Source of the DNA: Trichopria drosophilae
Lineage: Eukaryota > Arthropoda > Insecta > Hymenoptera > Diapriidae
Reading direction: 5' to 3'
Assembly: GCA_030407085.1 (NCBI GenBank)
Contig: CM059587.1
Span: 41,886,501-41,950,500 of the forward strand
DNA length: 64,000 bases
Shown: one piece after another, positions 55,795-64,000 of the stretch
Position numbering within the stretch: the stretch's first letter is position 1
How the letters are laid out: each line of letters starts with the position of its first letter
The notes under the pieces: model-generated
Database searches by the model: none
Seen by the model: only the letters and a program-made list of their open reading frames with translations
Told to the model about the DNA's origin: nothing
Program-made: the position numbers and the translations under genes

Positions 55795-58675
55795 CACTTT
55801 TGCCAAAAAAAAAAACAAACTAATAAAACTAAGCCCAAATTTGTTACACTTTCAAGTTCAATATCTTTGCGAAAAATTATAATTTATAAAAAACGATAAT
55901 TATTGCAGCTTAAAAATCGGAAGGCATTTCAAAGGTTATTGCAATAGTTTTCATTTAAGCAGAGAACAAATTAAAATATGCAAAATTTGGATTTTTATGC
56001 ATAAAAACGAACAAGAAAAAATGCGATATTTTTTTTCTTTAGTTAATTGTTTACCAATTTCAAACGAATAGTATTTGGGTAATTAACTGACGGGATTTTA
56101 AAGATATGCCTTTTACCTTTAAAATAATCGTTAGCTCATTTTTGTGCGACTTTTCTAACCAGAGTTATGACTATTTATCTAGAAAAAAAACATGATTTTT
56201 TTAAATTTTCTTATTACCTCGTTAATTAAAAGCGATAAAAAACAATTTAAATACAAAAAATACGAATTTTTAGGTAGAAAATACAAAAATAAGGTCAACA
56301 TTTAAAAAATCAATAAATTTTTTTCGTCACTTTTTGTAAGTAAAAATTTCTTTTTTTATATGATATAGTTGTTTATTCAAAGCTATACATACGAACAAAT
56401 TGTAGCATTACTTTTAAAAATGTTATGTAATACATAAATCAAATATACAGAGTGTCCCACAACTCGATGACAATATTGCAGGTACATTCTGCATCAATTT
56501 TTAAAAAAAAAGTCCCATACCAAAATTGAATCTGATGCCCAGAATTTGATTGGCGATCCATTGGAGTTGAGAGAAAAAAATCACTTTTTTTACAATAACT
56601 CGGCTGCTTCTGAAGTTTTTTTAACCTGTGAGGGCTCATTTTAAAGGTTTTCCCAGGCGCTACATTTCATCTTTAAGGCTCTTTGACCTACAATGAAAAT
56701 TTCTCTTGTTATAGCCATACAGAGAGGGAAAATTTTCGATTTTTGCGGTTTTTCGCAAAACTAACTTATTTCGCTAAATAGCTAACAAAATATCACACAT
56801 GAAAACGACCCTATGGTTTTAAGGGTCGCTGATCACAAATCCGAAGTCAAAATTGCAAAATTTAAAACAGCTGATTCAATATGGCGATTCAAACATAGAA
56901 ATAATGTTTTTCAAAAAATAAGTTGGACAAATTAATCTTCCGAACGTTCGATGTAAACGACAGTTGGTTTCCGTATGTTTTTGGGATCGCTGAATATGAA
57001 TTTGATGTGAGAATTACAAAATTCAAAATGGCGGACATCAAGAAGCTGTTACACCGATAATCGGGATTTCACAAAAATCGATGAATCAGCCATTTTGAAT
57101 CTTGCAGTTCCGACCTCAGATTCGTAATCAGCGACCTCGAAAACTTATGTGCATCGATTTTTGTGAAATTCCAATTGTCGGTGTAATAGTTAGCTTCTTG
57201 ATGTCCGCCATTTTGAGTTAGCCATTTTGAATTTGGCAATCCTACCATCAAATTCGTATTCAGCGACCCCAAAAACATACGGAATCCGACTGCTGTTTAT
57301 ATCGTACGTTCGGAAGATTGATCTTCCAACTGGTTCTTTGAAAAACATTATTTCTATGTTTGAACCACCATATTGGATCAGCTGTTTTAAATTTTGCAAT
57401 TCTCACTTCGGATTCGTGAACAGCGACCCTCAAACCATAGGGTACATAGTTTCTAGAAAGAAAAAGTTTTATTCTAACGGTTAAAATCGCGTGTGTCCAA
57501 AATGCTCACAGAATTGGAGAAAAATGCATATTTCGAATAATAAGCCGATTTTCGCCAATTCGGTGATTTTAAGTAGCTCTTCGTGGGCTCAATTTATATC
57601 AAATCGCATCGTATGAGCGTTCAAATTGTTCGGTTTTTCAAGGCTTACAACTTCTTCATTCGTGATATTTCGTTAGCTATTTAGCGAAATGAATTAAAAG
57701 TGAAAACCCACAAAAATTGGCATTTTTTCCTCTTTCTGTGGCTACATCAAGAGAGATATTCATTGTCGGTCAAATAGCCTCAAAAATTAATTGTAGCGCC
57801 TGAGTAAACCTTTAAATGAGTCCTCATAGGTTAAAAAACTTCAGAAGGAGCCGAGTTATTGAAAAAAGTGATTATTTTTTCTAAATGTCATTGGCTCGCC
57901 ATTCAAATCCTAGGCATTAGATCCAATTTTGGTAGAGGACGTTTTTTCTTAAAATTTGTTGTAGAATATGTACCTGCAATATTGTCCGCGAGTTGTGGGA
58001 CACCCTGTATAATAATTTTACAAAACAATTCGTAGTACCTAATAATGTGGACAACATTTTCATTATCATTAAAATATGAATGTGTCTATTTTTAACGCTA
58101 CATTTTGTTCATATGCATAACTTTGACTAATCAACTGTATTACGTAAACTGAGAAATAACAAAATATTCTCCATCTACAAAAACTAATGTAAATATTTTT
58201 TTTGGTTGTGTAAAATTTGCCTTTATTTCGGTATTTGCTACATAATACCGAGTATTTTTTGTAGTTAACATTTTTCTATCGCTTCTAGTTTTCGAGATAA
58301 TAAGAAAATAAAAAACATCATGTTTTTTTAAAAAATAGTTATAACTCCGGTTAGAAAGGTCGCACAAAAATGGCCGACCGATCATTTTAAACGTAAAAGG
58401 CATACCTATAAAACCGCATTAGTTTTATTCCTCTGCTAATATTCGTTTCCAATTGGCAAACAATTAACTAAAGATAAAAAATAGCGTAATTTTTATTGTT
58501 TGTTTTTTATCCATAAAAATCGGAATGTTGCGTCTTTTCAATTTTTCCTTCGTTTAAATGAAATCTATTGCAATAACCTTTGAAATACCTTTCGACTTTT
58601 TAAGCTACGATAATTATTCGCAAAGATATTAAACTTTGAATTTTAATAAATGTCGGCTTAGGTATGGCAAAAATG
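55795..58675. repeat. Outer 2.9-kb palindrome containing a nested element
   Basis: CAATATCTTTGCGAAAAATT (about 55859) pairs with its inverted counterpart near 58620, and pairing continues inward to the edges of the 56448-58007 element (AGCTATACATACGAACAAAT with its inverted near-copy near 58105). Excluding the insert, each arm is about 650 bp. No clean termini or target duplication identified. Confidence 0.78.
56448..58007. mobile_element. 1.56-kb hairpin element, ends CAGRGTGTCCCACAACTCG, TSD TATA
   Basis: The left end CAGAGTGTCCCACAACTCG and the inverted right end CAGGGTGTCCCACAACTCG match, and the arms pair over about 700 bp each. TATA flanks both sides (56444-56447 and 58008-58011). The arms carry several copies of the CCATTTTGAA...CAGCGACC repeat. 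It lies near the centre of the outer palindrome. The ends and TATA flanks resemble the 7108-7826 element. Confidence 0.87.
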
Positions 58676-59432
58676 ATCCATGTCGTTCATCCTGGGTAGC
58701 GCTAAGTAAGGTTGTAATATTCATTGTAAGATTCGTAATATATGAAAGAAAAATTTCTCCTGAAAATTCTGCACTTTTTTAATTTTTTTTTGTTCTATTT
58801 ACACATTATTATTAGACATCAACAATGGCGATATGCTCAATTTTATGAACGGATGTAACGGTGTTTGAACATATTTTCCTTGGGACGATAACCGAGTAAG
58901 CGGTAGCACGTTTTTATTCTTAAAATATAAAAAATTGTTTGTTGATGTTTGAAACCTGATAAATAACGATTTATTTTTTCAGAAAAAAAATTTCTTGACG
59001 CTTTCACACCGTTTTAGCGCAGACCAAACCTATTGAAAAACTTTCCTTTTTATATTGTCTAATTATGATAAAAAAAATTAGAATTTTGAGAAAATTAAGT
59101 TGTTCTTTTTTTTCAAAAAATGACCGCCATTTTGTTAATTTTCAAAATTTCGTAAAATTTCAAACTGGCCATGAAAGAACATTTAAAACAGTACTAAATT
59201 AAGAAAACAGAATGTTAAAATATCAATTTTTAACGGAAATAGAGAGATTTGAAAATAATTTTTTAACTGTTTCGGACAAAAATGAAATCACCAACGAAAC
59301 TTTTGTGTAGACCGTAACTTTGCGAGAAATTTGTTGTTTGCAAAACAAAAAATACGTATCCCGATTTTAAATTTCAAACTTATTTTCATTGCATGATTTG
59401 AAATGCAATTGGTCTAAAACGATTGTCTACAG
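58676..59432. other. Intergenic, nothing recognised
   Basis: AT-rich with A and T runs, no gene or transposon end recognised. Confidence 0.4.
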
Positions 59433-59885
59433 AATGTAGGCCGCGAGTTTCTATCTACAGTCGTCTTTGGGATGCTTACAGCTGTCTGCAAAATTTGAAG
59501 ATCGTACAAAAATTAAAAATGTACAGCAGATCCAACTGTTTATAGCATCAGTAGTATTTGTTTATAAACGATTGTTTGAACAATGTATGTCCCGAGTTTC
59601 TAACTACAGTCGACTTCAGGATGCTTTCAGCAAACTTTCTTCAAAATATGAAGGTCGTACAAAAATCAAAACTAGACGCATTTCCAGTTGTTTATTAAAG
59701 CGTCGGCATATTTGTTTATAAATAACTTTTTAAAAATGTAGGCCACGTGTTTCTAAGTGCAGTTACCTTCCAGATGTTTTCATGCTAACTTTCTGCCAAA
59801 TTGTGAGGTCGTGCAAACATAAAAACTGAACAACACGTCCAATTGTTTATAGCGTCGGCTATTTTGTTTTTATCGGTATTTCTGG
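59433..59885. repeat. Three tandem units of about 150 bp
   Basis: Units start at 59433, 59582 and 59735 (AATGTAGGCCGCGAGTTTCT and variants). Each carries CTACAGTCG-like, GATGCTTNCAG and AACTGTTTATAGC-like segments in the same order. The plus-strand frame 59467-59721 spans two units. Confidence 0.82.
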
Positions 59886-60258
59886 CAGCTCGGGCACGTC
59901 CGAAAACAAAAACCAGCGACTTCCAAGCATCTAAAGCTCCTATGGGCTGATTTCAATGCAGAATAGCTTAAAAACTATAGTTGCCTCGACACTTTTGCAA
60001 AAGAGAATAGTTGCTTAGAATCAGCTAAAGAACCTATCGTTTTCGGCTTGGTATATGTAATGGCGAATCATCTTGTATATGATTTGGTCTCCAATAGACC
60101 ATACGGCTAAGTTTCATAATGGTTTCTTATGTAATTTTGATCACTGAATATTAATTCGATAAAACCATTCGTTGGTTAGAAATACTCTTGCAATCATTTT
60201 ATAGCAGGAGTTAAAATGTGAAGTTTCTTATATTTAATGTAAAATCATTGCATAATAT
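59886..60258. other. Intergenic, nothing recognised
   Basis: No gene or clear repeat. Confidence 0.4.
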
Positions 60259-62040
60259 TTTATTTATTTATTTATTTATTTATCAATTAATGGCATTTAC
60301 ATGTCTATTACGTAAAATTATACATGAAAAATTAGCATAATTAACTTATATAAATTATTAAGAAAGTTCTTAAAAAACATTCGTTAGCTCGTTAATGTAG
60401 ACCTCAAAAGCGTAGAACGGTTGAATTATGCGTCTATATTCGTTGGTTGAATCGACTGAGATTCAATAGAAAGTCTATACCACTTCTTTCCAAGTCGTTG
60501 CAACAACGAATCTGTAGTTAGATCGATTTATGGTTTCAAAGAGAGGGCGATGGAATCTAATTTGATGTTGAAGGGATCGATTACTAAAATTTTTCAAAAT
60601 TTATCGCCTGTTAAAAATTCAAAGATTTGATAATAAAATATTGATATGTTTCGGTCATAGAAAATAAAAAGATGGTCACAATATAATAAAATCATTTAAA
60701 ATACACTAAACTCAACGTTTCGACCTCTTGGTGCGGGTCATCTTCAGAAATTCTGAAGTTTTTGAAGGCGAATAGAGGATGAATCTGTATTGAACAGATT
60801 CAAGGACCGTAAATCCATTATGCGACCAAATGGGGGAAAAATATATAGTATAGATGAGGATCAAAGATTTATATTAATGGTATGGATATTTTTAACGTCC
60901 CCAGTTGATAGCCGCACAAAGCCAAGTATGGAGTAAGCCTTTGCCGTTACAATGTTAAAATTGTTGCACCACTTTTCTTGCAAAAATGACTTTTATCGTC
61001 TCCACTTTGAATTTATTGATCTCCGTGGGAAGACGATCGTGAAAGTTGATAATAATTTTATAGAACCCCGTTACCGATTAATTATCTTTTATTTATTTTA
61101 ATTCTGCATAGTACAAGTCGGTTAAATGCGTGCAATTTCAGATAACGACGAAGTCTATCTGGCGTGGCTTCCACCGCAAAACCTTGAAATTTTCTCATAA
61201 CATATACAACTTATTACATATATAACAAATTTGAATCACAGGTCAAACCGAAAAATAAACATCGACTTGTAATCTTTATTCAGGTGTATACATATGTCTG
61301 TGGGTTATCCACTACATAGGTTCGCAAAAGTTGAATTTCTACTTGTCCGCGGATATCGAGATATGCAATAAAGATATTTTAGTAAAATTAAAAGATTGGT
61401 CGAAAGTAACTCTAAGATCCTTTACTAAAGTTACTTGTGATAGTTATTATTTACAAACGGGATAGTATGCAAACTATACCGAATGCGATTCTAAACGATT
61501 TCATGCCATTTCTCTCCTTGCTTTTCGAACAGTATCGTATACAAACGCCTGGAAATGACTCAGTCTCACAGAAATGTATGCAAACAGACTCAAAAATACA
61601 AAATATCTATATGATATGTCTTAATATCTGCAAACGTAACTTAAAACCAACAAATTGTATGCGCTAAGGATAGTAAAGTTGTATATCTGCATGCGATCCC
61701 ATTTGTTGGGTATGTTATACAAAAAAGACGATGAGATTTGACGAGAGAACGATACATTGTGATATTTATTAGTATTTAAAAGAAATTTATTAGATATTGA
61801 CCATTGGTTTAAAGCTTCTAAATCACGTTGTAATTTTGATGCATCGTGAGAAGAATTGACGATTTTAAACAATTTTCATCTGCAAATAACAAAATCTGAG
61901 AGCAGGCAATGCAATCGCATAGATCATTGATGGATACAAAAACAGGATCGGGCCCAGAAGAGAACCTTGAGGAACTCCAGAGGGTGGTATATAATGGTTT
62001 CAAATAGTGTCCCTTAATCCTAACGATTTTCTGATGCCCA
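60259..62040 (-). mobile_element. Decayed LINE (CR1/Jockey group), minus strand, with AAAT tail
   Basis: On the minus strand a reverse transcriptase palm is readable in two frames: VFVSINDLCDCIACSQILLFADEN (61818-62003, with the FADx active-site motif) and then KIVNSSHDASKLQRDLEALN and onward (61621-61872). A 3' end with an (AAAT)n tail lies at 60284-60259 and the intervening 1.2 kb is the size of the missing C-terminal part. That part is too decayed to read and may hold an insertion near 60700. The tail and the palm are assigned to one element by orientation and distance only. Confidence 0.65.
60718..60760 (-). ncRNA. Hammerhead-ribozyme-like motif, possibly from a Penelope-like element
   Basis: The minus strand reads CTGAAGA, then TGACC, a 10-base loop, GGTC and GAAAC. 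CTGANGA and GAAA around a short stem are the hammerhead core, and Penelope-like elements are known to carry minimal hammerheads. There is an unpaired base before the GACC/GGTC stem, and I could not identify the other stems or the cleavage site, so this is a weak call. Confidence 0.3.
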
Positions 62041-62236
62041 ATTAAGAATGAAGAGATCCATTTCTTTCTGAACCCTACATTATTTCAATCTGTCTACATT
62101 CATGTAGAACATCCAGCAATATTTATAATACATAATTAGATGTAATGTAATTGGATTACATGTAAGGTGTGCATCCATTGACGGACCCTTCTACAGTAAT
62201 ATAAGATATTAGAATGTCATCGAATACAATCACAAA
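62041..62236. other. Spacer between two LINE fragments
   Basis: Repeats of ATTAGATGTAATGTAATTGG-like sequence near 62135-62165; otherwise nothing recognised. Confidence 0.35.
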
Positions 62237-63350
62237 TCATAAATTGTCTGTTGGTATTCTTCTTTTAAATCTTCGAAATCTTCTGGGACGTCGTTCCATG
62301 AGATTTTTCGCGGGGTCGCTTTTAATGCGGTCTTGGTAGTTTTTACAAGATTTTGTAATTTCTTCTAAAATTTCGAGATCGCGATGTATGTTTTCATTGA
62401 TCATAAACCATGGAGCATTTATTATCATTCTGAGGTCTTTGGATTAAAATTGCTGAATTATTTCGATATTGGCTTTTGAGGCCGTTCCCCAAAGCCGAAT
62501 TTCACATGTTCATATTGGCTTCATTATTGTCTTATATAAGAGAATTTTGTTTTCCGTAGTCAATTGTGAGTTCCGGTTGAATAACCAAAACGTTTTCCTT
62601 AACTTTAGACCGAGGTATTTTCTTTTTATGAATATGTGATGTTGATCGAAGTGCATCCCTAGATATTTAACAACTTCTGTTTGTGGAATTACTCGTCCAT
62701 TAAGCGACACTTGTGGGCAAGTTTCTCTTATGGTAGTAAATATTACGTGTATAGATTTAGTTTCATTTGCTTTTATGTGCCATTTTTGGACACTGTTGAG
62801 ATTTAATTGCAGGATGTTAGATGCCACTATTTGGTCGTTGTGGACTGATTTTACTGCAGTTTTGTCTAAAAAGGTGGCTGTTGTTACTTGACCTTGAAAA
62901 TTGACGAGTTGTGAATAGATCGGCTGTGTAAAGTAGGTAGAGTATCGGACCAGTATACTTCCTTGTTGCACTCCGGCTTTTATTTTCTGCAAATTAGTTC
63001 TTGCGGCTTGATATTTTGCATAGAAATATATATTTTGTAGATATGATTTTAATATAACTTAAGGGTAAGTTTACTTTAATATTACATAATAGCCCAGTGT
63101 GCCATACTTTATCGAAGGCTTATCTGATATCCAGAAATACAGCTTAGCAATACCCTTTGTGTTCCAAACATGTGTAGATTCTCTTATATATTCGGTGTAT
63201 CTGTTCAACAGTGGCGTGTTTCTGCCGAAATCCAAATGGATGGTTGGGGATGAATTGTTTTTCTTCAATTATTAGTTTTCGTCTTGTGTAGAAATTTTTC
63301 GAATACTTTTGACAAGATTGGCAATAAGCTAATAGAAATTCAGTGTTTCA
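62237..63350 (-). pseudogene. Jockey-clade LINE reverse transcriptase, decayed, minus strand
   Basis: Reading right to left: a PISLLPILSKVFEKF block (about 63350-63305), then the PNHPFGFR/EQ region (frame 63268-63071, partly shifted), then 62992-62510 with GVQQGSILVRYSTYF, a destroyed active-site region (TFLDKTAV where the family has FADDTAV), VKYLGMHFDQHHIF and LYKTIMKPI. Last comes 62428-62237 with INAPWFMINENIHRDL and a basic C-terminus RRFKRRIPTDNL before a stop. These are the successive hallmarks of Jockey ORF2. There are several frame changes and the catalytic Asp pair is lost, so the copy is dead. Confidence 0.87.
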
Positions 63351-64000
63351 AGGTCTAATTTCGTTTCGAGTAGGACCGAGGATTGCAGAATGTTTTTCCT
63401 ACGTCATTTCATGCACTGAATAAGAAAAAATATTGTGGTATCCTGGAGTTTGAAAATATAGAGTGAAGATCACATTTCATTTATTGTATAAATCATGGAG
63501 AATTACATGGAAATCATATCCGCGTTTTCGTGTATAAGAGAGAGAAATCTGTAAATTAAACATCCTTGGAAGCAGTTGTACAGATTTTGAACAAATGAAA
63601 CACAAAAATATACAAATTTGTCACCATACGCAGTATCGAATATAGGCTTTCAGTGAGAAATCGACGGTATCCGATGTTAATGAAACTGCTTGGTAGAGTT
63701 CGGTTATTTCTGAAGATAATTCAAAATCTATTTAGAAGGACAGAAAACGAGTCCAAATCCACTTTTTCTACCCTGATAGCCAAAACGGTATAAAATGCAA
63801 ATTGTGCTTTGTTCCCGGTTAAAATATTCATTTTAGGCTATGGCCACCCAGGTAAAAATTTTCCTTAATTTCTCCACAATATATTATCCCCATATGCAGG
63901 GCCTGCGAGGAAAACTCTATGTGGAAATATTCGTACATTATTCCTGAAGATGTGTTGCTCATATGCACATATTGAAGGTACCGATTAAAAATCTGTTAAA
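63351..64000. other. End of window, nothing recognised
   Basis: No open frame or repeat end recognised. It may include more of the 5' part of the Jockey copy. Confidence 0.35.

Noticed and set aside
61437..61667. 76-codon plus-strand frame
   Set aside because: It overlaps the minus-strand LINE reverse transcriptase region and has no recognisable features.

Overview
This 64 kb window is eukaryotic nuclear DNA, very AT-rich, with spliced genes, long introns and many decayed transposable elements. The two recognisable host genes and the retroelement clades present (R1-type and Jockey-type LINEs, a Penelope-like element, Ty3/gypsy) point to an arthropod, most likely an insect and perhaps a hymenopteran. 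The order is a guess from general character, not from a diagnostic marker.

Host genes. (1) An FBXO28 orthologue (F-box subunit of an SCF ubiquitin ligase) lies on the minus strand in five coding exons between 29347 and 15210, with a 10.6 kb second intron. The exon phases join without conflict to give 511 codons plus stop. (2) A PDAP1 orthologue (28 kDa heat- and acid-stable phosphoprotein) lies on the plus strand in five coding exons from 50117 to 53342, giving 187 residues. A possible first coding exon of a third gene lies at 30468-30505 on the plus strand, divergent from FBXO28. I found no reason to link these genes functionally.

Layout. 1-1700: Penelope-like element split by a 1.03 kb inverted-repeat transposon that carries a 91 bp minisatellite. 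2658-9100: a broken Ty3/gypsy element between two direct copies of an 0.8 kb sequence, with foldback elements nested in it. 9250-12835: an R1-clade LINE whose endonuclease ORF is split by an 890 bp transposon. 13.3-15.2 kb: a short inverted-repeat element and the 3' flank of FBXO28. 15.2-29.3 kb: FBXO28. 30.7-32.6 kb: a small MITE and a rearranged inverted cluster of the 1-1042 element. 33-49 kb: gene-free, packed with MITEs and foldback elements, including a three-level nest at 45515-47438. 50.1-53.4 kb: PDAP1, with a 1.3 kb hairpin in intron 3. 54.9-58.7 kb: three large palindromes, one nested in another. 59.4-59.9 kb: a 150 bp tandem triplication. 60.2-63.4 kb: two decayed minus-strand LINE fragments.

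The main unexpected signal is in the transposons. Nine elements of at least four families unrelated in sequence start with CCC, end with GGG, and are flanked by an identical dinucleotide that differs between copies (TC, AG, TT, AA, AT). Several insertion sites can be checked inside this window because the interrupted sequence is itself recognisable. A second group of large hairpins starts TTAA-CCC, as expected for piggyBac-type non-autonomous elements. No autonomous transposase for either group is visible here.
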